Shown here: one piece after another, positions 17,914 through 26,691 of the stretch | How the letters are laid out: every line of letters starts with the position of its first letter | Position numbering within the stretch: position 1 is the stretch's first letter | Assembly: GCF_003402535.2 (NCBI RefSeq) | Contig: NZ_AP025172.1 | Coordinates: 1,240,001 to 1,304,000, forward strand | Reading direction: 5' to 3' | DNA length: 64,000 nt | From: Cupriavidus sp. P-10 | GTDB taxonomy: Bacteria; Pseudomonadota; Gammaproteobacteria; Burkholderiales; Burkholderiaceae | The notes under the pieces: model-generated | The model's input: the letters and a program-made list of their open reading frames with translations, nothing else | Databases searched by the model: none | Told to the model about the DNA's origin: nothing | Position numbers and translations under genes: made by a program

Positions 17914-18767
17914 CGCAATCTCCGCGCATCACTTTGAATCCATTCGCCAGGCAGACTGTCCATGGCGTCAGGGAAACGAGTTTCGGCCCGGTGCTCTGCA
18001 GACGGTACCAAACGAGGTCAGGCAGAGCGCCGGGCGGCAGGGAGCATTGCGGCAGTCGCCGCGCGATGGAGCGGGAAGGTGCGTTTCACGGGAATTCAGA
18101 TGCGAGAATGACAATCCTCACAGTCATCATTTAAACAGGGTTCGCGTCTCAAGGGAAGCCTGGGCGACCGGCCGGTTTCCGCACCAAGGCAAGGATACCG
18201 GCAGCCGGTTTGCCTTTTCCTGGGAATTGGATAAGATGATCAAATAGTCAACAGACTCGTTTTCAGTTTTCTGCTTGAGGAACTAGGCAATGGATACGGT
18301 GGTGCAGTATTTCTGCCAATTCGGGTTATCAGGCGTGAAGCGACAGCCGGTATCGCAGATAGTAGCCTTACCGTCACAAGTTGGCGCTGCAACGAAGGCC
18401 TCGCACTTCTACAGCACGAAGCAGCCGCGATATGGAGTGAGTCGCGCCTGCCTCTAATTTTTCCGGAACTTCTTTGGGCACGCGACTGAAGCGCCCAACA
18501 AGCTCCGGATTCCACCTCACCTTGCACTTCTGTTTCCGTATTGGTCATCCGATCAATGGGTTCGCCCTGTTGAACTTCGATTGACCATTGGCTTGCGGTC
18601 AGAGATGCGCGCTGCTGCCATGCAGCGGGCACATGTGCGAGCGTTCAGCTTTTTCCCTGGCAATCGGGCGCAAGCCGGCTGAATCCGGCTTTCGCATGGC
18701 GGGCTCGCATGCGGCCCCATCCCCCTCAGCACGCGGAAAAATCGCGGCTGCTTACAGGAGTGTGATC
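17914..18767. other. Gene-poor interval upstream of phasin
   Basis: No recognisable gene. Long overlapping frames at 18240-18720 look like shadows without domain features. An ACAGGAG site at 18755-18761 belongs to the phasin gene. Confidence 0.35.
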
Positions 18768-19061
18768 ATGAATTCTCTAGCCATACACCATATTTCCGTA
18801 GCGCAGCGGACGAACCTTGAAGTCTTGTGGGGCATGGCGGACATGGTAGGCCTCATGGGGCAAGCTTTTGCTCACTTTGAGAAGCTACTCGAATGGAATC
18901 TTCAATTGGTCCCTATTTCGATGCAAAGATCCGGTGAGTGCACGAAACAGATGTTCGCAATGGGTAGGCCTCGGGATCTCCTGGCAATGCAGATCGTTCT
19001 GATGCAGTTGGCAAGCGGGCAAGCTTTCTCATTCCAGCATGATCCAAGCCCGGAATCGTGA
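18768..19061 (+). CDS. Short phasin-family protein
   Basis: The 97-residue protein starts MNSLAIHHISVAQRTNLEVL and continues with the amphipathic helix FAHFEKLLEWNLQLVPISMQ and LLAMQIVLMQLASGQAF. The start and helix spacing resemble the N-terminal half of PhaP phasins (QxxNLExLxGL...FxxxEKLxELNLQ), which coat polyhydroxybutyrate granules. Typical phasins have about 180-190 residues, so this one is either truncated or a short variant. ATG 18768 has a good AGGAG site. PhaB at 26692-27435 makes a PHB context plausible. Confidence 0.75.
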   Translation: MNSLAIHHISVAQRTNLEVLWGMADMVGLMGQAFAHFEKLLEWNLQLVPISMQRSGECTKQMFAMGRPRDLLAMQIVLMQLASGQAFSFQHDPSPES

Positions 19062-19084
19062 AGCGCCAAGGTCGAAGCTACGAA

Positions 19085-19260
19085 GCCGCAGCGCCGCATG
19101 TGCCTGCATCCGACCTACGCCGTCACGCCGCAACGCGAGCCAATTGCCTTCACCATGGGATCGCGCCATGACGTCAAGGCGCGTACCGTGCGTCAGCAAC
19201 TGTGAGGACAACGAGTTGATCTGCCGGCAGGTAAGTGCAAGACGCCTGGCTGGCCCTACA
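19085..19260 (+). pseudogene. IS4-family (Tn5-like) transposase remnant
   Basis: Reading through stops gives CLHPTYAVTPQREP joined to IAFTMGSRHDVKARTVRQQL and GQRVDLPAG. These resemble two separate blocks of IS50/Tn5-like transposases that are not adjacent in intact proteins, so internal sequence has been lost. This is motif recall only. Confidence 0.4.
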
Positions 19261-19335
19261 CGAATCGACCGAGACTGAGCGCGCCTACCGCAAGGAAGCC
19301 GAGCGCCAGGCGCCGCATCATCGCGCCCACCCGGG

Positions 19336-19503
19336 CTAACAAAGACCGAACCCGCCCATCATGCGTTGATGCATCACGAGCATGCCTACCGCGCCAAGGG
19401 ATGCGAGCACGCCGATCACGGCGAACACGATCAGGAGGACTCTCCATATCAACGATTTGTTCACGCGCAACCTCTCATCTTCGTTGGCGGCCTGGGCACG
19501 CAT
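19336..19503 (-). CDS. Small single-pass membrane protein in metal-associated cluster
   Basis: From ATG 19503 the product has 55 residues: a charged N-terminus (MRAQAANEDERLRVNKS), one membrane helix (LIWRVLLIVFAVIGVLASLG) and a His/Met-containing C-terminus (MHQRMMGG). A GTG at 19464 with a GAGAGG site would give a 42-residue form. It lies 35 bp downstream of the DUF2933 gene on the same strand, and both follow a Met-rich secreted protein, a grouping common near copper or silver resistance genes. Metal binding is inferred from the MHxxMM motif. Confidence 0.55.
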   Translation of the reverse strand: MRAQAANEDERLRVNKSLIWRVLLIVFAVIGVLASLGAVGMLVMHQRMMGGFGLC

Positions 19504-19538
19504 CTGCTGCGCGTACCCTACGAACTCCGACCGTCCAC

Positions 19539-19787
19539 TTACTCCTTGATGCGAAACGGATCGGGCTTCTGCGCTGGCAGGTGCTCGGTCATCGCGCTCA
19601 CTTGATCATCGTGCGCGCTCATGCTCTTCATCATCAGCCACATCGACAGCGGGCAGAGCAAGAGCAGCAAATACGGGCCAATGCCCGGGACAAGCGCATG
19701 GACCGGCGGCCATACAGCATAGGCGGCAGCCAGCATCGCCAGCAGGCCGATGCCCGCTGTGATCAGCGTCTTCGTATCGCATTTCAT
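19539..19787 (-). CDS. DUF2933-like small membrane protein
   Basis: The 82-residue protein starts at ATG 19787 with an AGGAG site. Two hydrophobic helices, LITAGIGLLAMLAAAYAVWP and IGPYLLLLLCPLSMWLMMKS, are followed by a hydrophilic tail with a His/Met segment (MSAHDDQVSAMTEH). This fits DUF2933, a family that often sits next to copper or heavy-metal efflux genes. It probably shares an operon with the upstream Met-rich protein (44 bp) and the downstream small membrane protein. Confidence 0.75.
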   Translation of the reverse strand: MKCDTKTLITAGIGLLAMLAAAYAVWPPVHALVPGIGPYLLLLLCPLSMWLMMKSMSAHDDQVSAMTEHLPAQKPDPFRIKE

Positions 19788-19831
19788 TTGCGGTACTCCT
19801 ATCGGGGAAGGTTTGAACCGGAACGGCGTCC

Positions 19832-20140
19832 TTACTTCGCTGGTGGCGTCTGGATCTTGTCCGCGTACTTGCGCATGATTTCGCCCATCGCTTGCATCAT
19901 GTCCGCGTGCATCTGCATCGAAAGCTTCTCGTTTCCAGGAGGAAGCCCCATCATGGGACAACTGCCCATCATGCCGCCACCCATCATGCGGCCCATCATC
20001 ATGTCGGGCCCTTTGTCCTGCGCACCGGACTTGGGGCCTTCGCCACCATGGCTTGAGCCGGCCGCCACGGACCAGCCGCTCGCGCCAAGCATCACAAGGG
20101 CTATAGTTGTAGCGATTAGCGACTTCCCGACCCCAGCCAA
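19832..20140 (-). CDS. Met/His-rich secreted protein (putative metal binding)
   Basis: The 102-residue product has a signal peptide (LIATTIALVMLGASGWSVAA). A Met-rich segment follows, with repeated MM/GMM units (MMMGRMMGGGMMGSCPMMG), and an amphipathic tail (MQMHADMMQAMGEIMRKYAD). Such Met clusters bind Cu(I) or Ag(I) in periplasmic proteins. The only in-frame start is TTG 20140 without a strong ribosome site, so the true N-terminus may be slightly different or the leader altered. It precedes the DUF2933 gene. Confidence 0.65.
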   Translation of the reverse strand: MAGVGKSLIATTIALVMLGASGWSVAAGSSHGGEGPKSGAQDKGPDMMMGRMMGGGMMGSCPMMGLPPGNEKLSMQMHADMMQAMGEIMRKYADKIQTPPAK

Positions 20141-20339
20141 TCAGGGACCGCTTGGGCTTGCACACCAGACGCTCCCTGGCTAGATCTCTGGGCAATCTCG
20201 GCAATATTCGGGCGTATGTCAGTGTCATCAACGTGCGCGGAAATTGCTGCAAGATATACCGGACCGCCCCCTCCGCTGGCAAGCGAGATCACAGGCCTTT
20301 CTGCACTGCGGCCTGCCTTTTCGAATCGATTGTGATTCG

Positions 20340-21068
20340 CTAGTAGCCGAAAAATTCTTCACTGCGGATCGCATCCTCATTGACGCCAAGATCAATCAGG
20401 ACGTCCCGCATCGCTTCCACCATGCCCGGTGGCCCAGCCACATAGTAGACCGGTGCGTCAAGTTCGCTGCAGGCCCTTCTGAGCATATCTTCGTCAATCT
20501 GGCCAGCTCTGCCGTCCCACGCAAGCGCGGACTTTGTTGCCTGCGTCATTGTCGCAATCAGGTGGAAGTACTTGTATCTCTGCTCAAGCTGCCTGAGCTC
20601 GACGAGGAATGCAGCATCTTCCGGGCGGCGATTGGCGTAAAGCAGCAGAATGCGCTGCGGCAACTGCTCCCGCGCCGCCTGCCGCAGCATGCTGACAAAG
20701 GGCGTGACACCGATGCCCCCCGCAACCAGGACCGCGGGCCGTGCGCGATCGCCGTGCAGGGTCAGGGACCCGAACGGCCCTTCCAGCCTAACGATGGCAC
20801 CGGCTGACAAGGACTTGATTGCCCGCTTGAACGGGCTGTCGCGCATTCGCGTCGCAATGACCAGTTCATCCTGGAACGGTGCACTAACAAGTGAGAACGT
20901 GTGTCGCGCGAGGTACCGCCCCGAGGGCGGCGCAGGATCGGGGAGGACCAGGTCGATCGCCTGGCCGGGCTTGAAATGGAAACCGGACGGCTTTTCAAAA
21001 TGAAAGGCGAAGGTGCCAGCCGCGACTTCTTCGCATCCTTTCAGCCTTACTTCATAGGAATTCATCAT
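20340..21068 (-). CDS. FAD-dependent ferredoxin/flavodoxin--NADP reductase-like oxidoreductase
   Basis: The 242-residue protein is a two-domain FNR-superfamily reductase. The FAD domain contains ARHTFSLVSAP (RxxS/T-type motif, residues ~55-65) and IVRLEGPFGSLTL. The NAD(P) domain has LVAGGIGVTPFVSMLR and YYVAGPPGMVEAM. The protein ends EEFFGY, where the terminal aromatic stacks on the flavin. It would transfer electrons between NAD(P)H and a partner protein not encoded alongside. It follows folE2 by 46 bp on the same strand, suggesting co-transcription. Confidence 0.88.
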   Translation of the reverse strand: MMNSYEVRLKGCEEVAAGTFAFHFEKPSGFHFKPGQAIDLVLPDPAPPSGRYLARHTFSLVSAPFQDELVIATRMRDSPFKRAIKSLSAGAIVRLEGPFGSLTLHGDRARPAVLVAGGIGVTPFVSMLRQAAREQLPQRILLLYANRRPEDAAFLVELRQLEQRYKYFHLIATMTQATKSALAWDGRAGQIDEDMLRRACSELDAPVYYVAGPPGMVEAMRDVLIDLGVNEDAIRSEEFFGY

Positions 21069-21114
21069 ATGCCCTCGAGAATGGGTTGCCTGGTCCGGAT
21101 ACTTTCGCCTTCCC

Positions 21115-21933
21115 CTACCGCCTGGTCAGCCTCACGTGACCCGGATGCGTGATGCGTGCGAAAGCCGAGTGATTGTGAATCGATTCAAAGTTCTCCGCCT
21201 CGACCTCGAATTCCATCACGCGCGCATCGCTACCCAGCGCAAGCACGACATCGCGCACCAGGTCTTCGACAAACCTCGGGTTGTCGTATGCCTGCTCAGT
21301 GACGTATTTCTCGTCTGCGCGCTTCAGCAGGCCATACACTTCGCAGGAGGCGTTGCGTTCGGCGATGGCAATCAGTTCCTCGACGGCCATCTCTTCCGCG
21401 AGCCTGACCCCGACGCAGATGTGCGAGCGCTGATTATGTGCGCCGTATGCGGCGATCTCTTTCGAGCATGGGCACAGGCTGGTAGCTGGGACCGTAACGT
21501 ACATCCAGAATCCATACTGCCTGTCTTCCGCCACGGTACCTAGCCAACGCACTTCATAGTCGAGCAGGCTCTGCACGCCCGAGACCGGAGCGGATTTCCT
21601 GACGAAGTATGGAAACCGCATCTCAAGTTCCCCGCTAGGTGCATCCAATCGCTGCAGCATGGCGAACAGGAATGCCTTGAAGCCGGCCTGGTCGAGCGCT
21701 TCTTTCTCAGCCTCCAGCATCTCGATGAAGCGGGACATATGCGTACCCCTGGCGGTGGCCGGCAGCCCGACGGCCATCGACAATGTTGCGATGGTCGGCA
21801 ACAGTCTCTTGCCCGCACGCAAGGTAACCGGATACCGCACCCCCTTGACGCCAACGGCGTCGATGGCCAGCTTCCGCTGATCCTCAGTCGCCTGCACGTC
21901 CGGAAGGAAAGCGGTTCTCTCTGGGGCGTTCAT
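21115..21933 (-). CDS. folE2: GTP cyclohydrolase FolE2 (type IB)
   Basis: The 272-residue protein matches the FolE2 (GCYH-IB, COG1469) family. Signatures are ATARGTHMSRFIEML (residues ~60-74), the metal-binding Cys/Glu region SLCPCSKEI (~151-159), HNQRSH and FESIHNHSAFARI near the C-terminus. It converts GTP to dihydroneopterin triphosphate, the first step of folate and related pterin synthesis. FolE2 can use metals other than zinc and often replaces FolE under zinc limitation. No Zur box was recognised upstream. It lies between the ECF sigma and FNR-like genes in one minus-strand run. Confidence 0.93.
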   Translation of the reverse strand: MNAPERTAFLPDVQATEDQRKLAIDAVGVKGVRYPVTLRAGKRLLPTIATLSMAVGLPATARGTHMSRFIEMLEAEKEALDQAGFKAFLFAMLQRLDAPSGELEMRFPYFVRKSAPVSGVQSLLDYEVRWLGTVAEDRQYGFWMYVTVPATSLCPCSKEIAAYGAHNQRSHICVGVRLAEEMAVEELIAIAERNASCEVYGLLKRADEKYVTEQAYDNPRFVEDLVRDVVLALGSDARVMEFEVEAENFESIHNHSAFARITHPGHVRLTRR

Positions 21934-21991
21934 ATTCGTCCTTTGTTTGTTTGCGCAGGGTAGGTACCCGGGCTTGCCAGCGGTATTGGCA

Positions 21992-22714
21992 TCAGTGCGG
22001 CCTGATCAGGCCGCGCCGGTTGAGTTCGCTCAGCACATGGTTGACCACAGCGTCGCAGCGCGATCCGGCAAACGCGAAGGTGGCATGCAAGTATGGCGTT
22101 GCCTGCTCAGCCAGGATGGCGCGCAGCATCGTGCGCGCCCGCAGGAAACGGGTCTTGACAACATCATTGCTGACGTCAAGGCAGAATGCCGTTTCCTCGA
22201 CGCTCATGTCTTCGACCGCGCGCAGAATGAAAACGCTGCGGTAGATGGCCGGCAACCGCTCGATCGCTCCTTGCAAGATCTCGCGCATCTGGCCCCGTTC
22301 GGCCATGGCATCGGGCGATTCGCTGTCCGCGGTGCGGAATGACATCAAATTCTCCTGCGAAGGTTCGGCCCCAAGTTCCTCACTGTCTTCCATCTGGATG
22401 AGCCGCCCTCTCTTGCGTTGCGCGCTCATCGCGACATTGATTGCGATGCGCACCAGCCAGGTACTCAAGGCAGCGTCGCCGCGGAACGAATCCAGGCTGA
22501 TAAAGGCGCGCAGATAGGTCTCCTGTACCACGTCCTGAGCCTCGGCATCATCAGACACCACACCCCGCGCTGCACGGAACAACAGACGGTTGTTGCGGCG
22601 CATGATGATCTCGAATGCACTTGCATCCCCGGTTCTGGCGCCCGTCACAAGGTCGGCATCCGGGCGAGCGTCAATGGTCGGTGGTGGCTGCTGGGCACTC
22701 ACTGTATTAGGCAT
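21992..22714 (-). CDS. ECF-type RNA polymerase sigma factor
   Basis: The 240-residue protein begins at ATG 22714 with an AAGGAG site. Region 2 is visible as ARGVVSDDAEAQDVVQETYL and DAALSTWLVRIAINVAMSAQ. The linker contains MEDSEELGAEPSQEN. Region 4 reads SVFILRAVEDMSVEETAF and DVVKTRFLRARTMLR. A C-terminal extension follows (FAFAGSRCDAVVNHVL), also present in the relic copies. No anti-sigma gene is adjacent. It heads the run sigma-folE2-FNR and is divergent from the cytochrome gene, a pairing repeated in decayed form at 5.96-8.7 kb. Confidence 0.93.
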   Translation of the reverse strand: MPNTVSAQQPPPTIDARPDADLVTGARTGDASAFEIIMRRNNRLLFRAARGVVSDDAEAQDVVQETYLRAFISLDSFRGDAALSTWLVRIAINVAMSAQRKRGRLIQMEDSEELGAEPSQENLMSFRTADSESPDAMAERGQMREILQGAIERLPAIYRSVFILRAVEDMSVEETAFCLDVSNDVVKTRFLRARTMLRAILAEQATPYLHATFAFAGSRCDAVVNHVLSELNRRGLIRPH

Positions 22715-22929
22715 TCTGGATATCGCTCCTTTTTCCGGCTTCTGGCAATTAGACGCGTGACGTCCCACAAAGGTGACAGGCAATTTGACTACGGGGCAAG
22801 CAATTGACGCCAGTTGGTCCGCGTCGATTTCCGCCACAGATTTCACGCGTGTGCTCGCGGCCATGCCGTCCTGACGATAACTGCCCGTTGGGCGAGGAAA
22901 CGCTGAGCCGATCTTCGGCATTAGGATTG

Positions 22930-23238
22930 TCAGGGGCGTGGCCATGCATCCACGGGCGGTGGCCACAATTCCAGACGCATGCCTTCAGATTCTGGGAAAA
23001 AGCGCGCCTTCATCCATGCATCCGGAAACCTGCGATGGATCTTGCGGCGGCGGAACGGGAAACGATCGACGACCGCCTCCGGTTCATCTTGTGGCTCGCC
23101 AGCATCTTCCTCCGGCCCTGCCATCGAGTGGTGGAGGCATCTTTTTGCTTCGCAGCCGGCTTGAGCCTTCTCTCGAAGCAGGGCCATATCTTTTTTTATG
23201 TCCGCTTTCATCATAGGCGATCTGTCCGGCGAGTTCAT
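22930..23238 (-). CDS. Hypothetical 102-residue protein
   Basis: ATG 23238 has a GGAG site about 8 nt upstream and opens a 102-codon frame. It has a charged helical N-terminus (MMKADIKKDMALLREKAQAG), an acidic middle (GPEEDAGEPQDEPEAVV) and a basic, Pro-rich end. No family recognised. It lies in the gap between the divergent sigma factor and cytochrome genes. A long frame runs on the opposite strand, so it may be spurious. Confidence 0.35.
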   Translation of the reverse strand: MNSPDRSPMMKADIKKDMALLREKAQAGCEAKRCLHHSMAGPEEDAGEPQDEPEAVVDRFPFRRRKIHRRFPDAWMKARFFPESEGMRLELWPPPVDAWPRP

Positions 23239-23566
23239 AGGCAGTGCTCCGTGCTACGCCATTTGCCAAACCTCGGATGGAACCTTGCAGCTCATGGGTA
23301 GCGCGTGGTCTGTCACCTTTCGGCGACTTGGTGCGTCTAATGTCCAGACCAGTAGAACGGGTGGATGTCATGTCAGAGCGCCCCCTCAGCAGCACGCCCA
23401 CGAGGCCAATCGACCCGCCGTCGGAACGATGCCCCGATCGTGCTCGCGCGCCGGGGAGCCCGCCCGGCGTTCCGCCCGTCATGCATTGACACCATCGCCT
23501 ACCACCCTGCGCTGCTGCGCCGCGGCTCAATCGCAGCGGTTTCATCCACAACGAAGGAGACTGATC

Positions 23567-24859
23567 ATGAAACAGGTTCCGCACGTACATCCGCCCGCGA
23601 CCCAACCAATGCGCAGGCGGCAGGCGCGCTCAATGATCACCTGCCGGCGCTTGCTGACCACCATGACGACAGGCGCCGCCGTGGCGGCTGCCGCGGCTTG
23701 CGGCGGCTCGTCGGGCGAGACTGTGGCAGTCAACGAGGATGCCACAGCGAAGCAGGCAGCGCTGGTCGAACAGGGCAAGCAGATCTTCCGGTTCGACACA
23801 TTTGGCGATGAAGCACATTGGACCGATACACTGAAGATGCACGAGGTCATCGCCACGGCAGTCGACCCCGTGACCGCCCTGTCGGTCGGTCTGAAAGTGG
23901 ATGCTGAAGCCTTGCCCGCGGCGGTCGTGGACGGCATCAGGAATGGCACCGTCGACCTGAAGAGCCCGGCCACCACCGTGGCTCTGCTGAAACTGAACGC
24001 GGTCGTCGGCGTCAAAGGCACCGTCGAAACCATTAACGGAGTGGACAAGCTGGTCCGGGTCGGGATCACCTGCGCGCTATGCCATTCGACGGTCGACAAC
24101 TCGTTCGCGCCCGGCATTGGCAAGCGCCTGGATGGATGGGCCAATCGCGATCTCAGCCCGGGCGCAATCATTGCGTTGTCGCCGGCGGTGGATGCCGCCA
24201 TGAAGACGGTCCTCAATGCGTGGGGCGCCGGCAAGTTTGATCCCCGGCACAATATCGACGGGCTCAGCAACCCTGTTGTGATCCCGCCCGCCTACGGTCT
24301 GGCCGGCATTCATCGCATTACCGTTACCGGCGACGGCGAAGACATCGCCTACTGGAACCGGTATGTCGCCGTGGCAGAAATGGGCGGCCTTGGCTCCGTG
24401 TCCGAACCGCGGCTGAACCTGTCCATCACGCATGGCACGGAGGATCTTGTCACCAGCAAGCTCCCAGCCCTGCAGGCCTACCAGCTATCCCTGAAGGCCC
24501 CGCCGGCACCGGCCGGCAGTTTCGACGATATGGCGGCGCAGCGGGGAAAGCTCGTTTTCGAAGGCGCCGGGAGATGCGCCACTTGTCATAGCGGAACGAC
24601 CTTCACGGACGCTAATTCGCGCCTACATCCGCCCGCCGATTCGATGGCCGAACCCGAATCGCCAAGCTATGCATCCCGCTCGGCGACCAAGCAGTATCGG
24701 ACCTCGCCGCTGAGCGGCGTATGGCAGCACCCGCCCTACTTCCACGACGGGTCGGCTGCGACGCTGACGGATGTCGTGCAGACCTACAACACGAAGCAGG
24801 CGCTTAGCCTGACCAGCCAGGAGATCGCCGATCTGGCCGAATACCTAAAATCCTTGTAG
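23567..24859 (+). CDS. Diheme c-type cytochrome lipoprotein
   Basis: The 430-residue protein has a long N-terminal export signal with a twin-Arg-like MRRRQ region and a lipobox ending at AAAAACGGSSG, suggesting an anchored lipoprotein. Two heme c sites are present: CALCHS (about residue 170) and CATCHSG (about residue 342). Conserved blocks around GKRLDGWANRDLSPGAIIAL, GKFDPRHNIDG and HPPYFHDGSAATLTDVVQTY resemble the fold of cytochrome c peroxidase/MauG-type or DHOR-like diheme proteins, where HDGS is near the second heme. ATG 23567 has a good AAGGAG site. It is divergent from the sigma gene. A decayed paralogue lies at 5958-6784. Confidence 0.88.
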   Translation: MKQVPHVHPPATQPMRRRQARSMITCRRLLTTMTTGAAVAAAAACGGSSGETVAVNEDATAKQAALVEQGKQIFRFDTFGDEAHWTDTLKMHEVIATAVDPVTALSVGLKVDAEALPAAVVDGIRNGTVDLKSPATTVALLKLNAVVGVKGTVETINGVDKLVRVGITCALCHSTVDNSFAPGIGKRLDGWANRDLSPGAIIALSPAVDAAMKTVLNAWGAGKFDPRHNIDGLSNPVVIPPAYGLAGIHRITVTGDGEDIAYWNRYVAVAEMGGLGSVSEPRLNLSITHGTEDLVTSKLPALQAYQLSLKAPPAPAGSFDDMAAQRGKLVFEGAGRCATCHSGTTFTDANSRLHPPADSMAEPESPSYASRSATKQYRTSPLSGVWQHPPYFHDGSAATLTDVVQTYNTKQALSLTSQEIADLAEYLKSL

Positions 24860-25084
24860 CGTCGCTTGAGCCAAGTTCGTGTGTGAACGCACAATCCGTG
24901 ACCGTGACAGCGCGAATTCCGATCCCCAACCTATCCGCGGCATGCGCGTGTAATACCCGGCTTCGATGCGTGAGTTTTGCCCCCTACAAAGATGCCCACG
25001 CAACGAATGCAAATTTCGGTTCAAACAATCCAGGTGACTCCTATACTGATGGGACGTATTACAAACCAATGAGGACACGAAGCC
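24860..25084. other. Intergenic/promoter region for DUF4142 gene
   Basis: 225 bp without genes. The segment GACTCCTATACTGATGGGAC at about 25031-25050 could include a promoter, but no reliable -35/-10 pair is called. Confidence 0.3.
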
Positions 25085-25615
25085 ATGAAAATCACAAACA
25101 TCATCCTTGCCTGCGCTATGTTTCTCTCAACCGGCGCAGCAGTGGCCGAGGAGGCCGCACCAAACGACGCGCAAATCGCCGCCATTGTCGTCACGGCGAA
25201 TCAAGTTGACATCGACGCCGGAAAACTCGCCAAATCACGGGCATCCAGCAAAGACGTAAAGGCATTCGCACAGCAGATGATTACCGATCATACCGGCGTC
25301 AATAAGTCTGCAAGCGCACTCGTGAAAAAACTTAAGGTCAAGCCCGAAGACAGCGCGACCAGCACAGGTCTCAAGACGGGCGGCGACCAGAACTTACAGA
25401 AACTCAAAGGCCTCAAGGGAGCCGAGTTCGACAGCGCCTACGTCGACCACGAGATCACCTATCATCAGACCGTGATCGATGCAATGGATAAGACGTTGAT
25501 ACCAAATGCCAAGAACGAAGAATTGAAAGCGCTGCTGGTAAAGGTTCGGCCTGCCTTCGTGGCGCACCTGGAGCATGCCAAGGGAATTCAGGCCTCGCTC
25601 GGCATGAAGAAATGA
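25085..25615 (+). CDS. DUF4142-domain secreted protein
   Basis: The 176-residue protein has a signal peptide (MKITNIILACAMFLSTGAAVA). A four-helix ferritin-like DUF4142 region follows, with AAIVVTANQVDIDAGKLAKS, VKAFAQQMITDHTGVNKSAS and FDSAYVDHEITYHQTVIDAM. His and Glu residues are spaced as in this family (DHT...HEITYH). Function is unknown; many homologues are periplasmic and stress-linked. Its stop overlaps the start of the cupredoxin gene (ATGATGA), indicating an operon. Confidence 0.92.
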   Translation: MKITNIILACAMFLSTGAAVAEEAAPNDAQIAAIVVTANQVDIDAGKLAKSRASSKDVKAFAQQMITDHTGVNKSASALVKKLKVKPEDSATSTGLKTGGDQNLQKLKGLKGAEFDSAYVDHEITYHQTVIDAMDKTLIPNAKNEELKALLVKVRPAFVAHLEHAKGIQASLGMKK

Positions 25616-25968
25616 TGACGCGTATGGGGGTACTGGCCACGCGATATCGGGCTGCGGCGCTGTGGGCCACGGCAGGATTGCTATTGGTGCAACCGATCGT
25701 TACAGCAAGCGCTAGGCCAGTCATGCACACGGTGGTGATTGAGGGTACCCGTTACGAACCGCAGGCCCTCACCGTGCGGGCGGGCGACACCGTTGTGTGG
25801 ATCAACCGGGACTTCTTTCCACACACGGTGACGGCGCAATCCGGCGGATTCGACTCAAAGGCCATCGCAACTGGGAAGTCGTGGAAATACGTGGCCAGGA
25901 AGGCCGGCGTATTTCCCTATATCTGCACATTGCATCCGACCATGAAAGCCACCCTTCGCGTCGAATGA
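25612..25968 (+). CDS. Cupredoxin-domain (plastocyanin-like) secreted protein
   Basis: The 118-residue protein has an N-terminal signal region (ALWATAGLLLVQPIVTASA) and a type-1 copper domain. Candidate ligands are His in FFPHTVTAQ, then Cys, His and Met in FPYICTLHPTMKATL, the classical H...C-x3/4-H-x3/4-M order. It should be a periplasmic electron carrier or copper-binding protein. It overlaps the DUF4142 gene by 4 bp, and both lie downstream of the diheme cytochrome, so the three may serve one periplasmic redox or metal response. Confidence 0.9.
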   Translation: MMTRMGVLATRYRAAALWATAGLLLVQPIVTASARPVMHTVVIEGTRYEPQALTVRAGDTVVWINRDFFPHTVTAQSGGFDSKAIATGKSWKYVARKAGVFPYICTLHPTMKATLRVE

Positions 25969-26691
25969 AACGGGGCAACGTTTGGATCATTGCGGCGTGC
26001 GGCCGAGCTTCAGGAAGCCTGCCCCGCCGCCGCGCCACGTCCTTGTCGAATCATTATGCATTCCTCCATGGCAAGAGGCGTGACGTGTTCGGTGATGTCG
26101 GCTACCGAGGGGTCGAAAAGCGTGATAAAACCCAAGACGTCACCGTCAACCGGCACACCGCGAGGCGCCCAGGGTGAGCACCGGGCCTTGGACAAGGCGA
26201 CGCCGTTGGGGAAGCGGCGCGATGGACTTGAGCACGTCATTGCCCATATCCGCGCCGAGGTCGAGCATTTGTTCCGCACCTGATCACGTGCCGGTTCTCC
26301 TACCTCGGGTGCGTTACCGTGGCTTGGTGAAGAACAAGCGACAACTGCCTACGCTGTTTGCGTTGAGCAATTTTTCAATGACGCACCTTGGGCTGGAGCC
26401 GGCAGCCAAAAGATGAGTGCCCGGACGTGGGCCAACGAGGCAAAGCACGGGCGAGACCTGCCTGTTGCCAACGCCGAACCAGGCCGAATTCAGGCGAAAG
26501 AACTCATCGAGTTCATCTGGCAACGCGCACACAATCGGATCGTTCGCGCTACCGTTGTTTTGAACACCCCAGGCTACAACCAGCTCGAAAGTCCCAACGA
26601 TGGGACAGAGCGGCACCTACAAGCCCGACTCGTAGTCTCGCAGTGAACGACCGGCGGCAAGGCCGGTCATATCTTCGTGGACGGGGCGCAG
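25969..26691. other. Gene-poor interval
   Basis: Only short overlapping frames without recognisable domains; the frame at 26413-26646 (77 codons) has no family assignment. Possibly eroded coding sequence. Confidence 0.35.
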
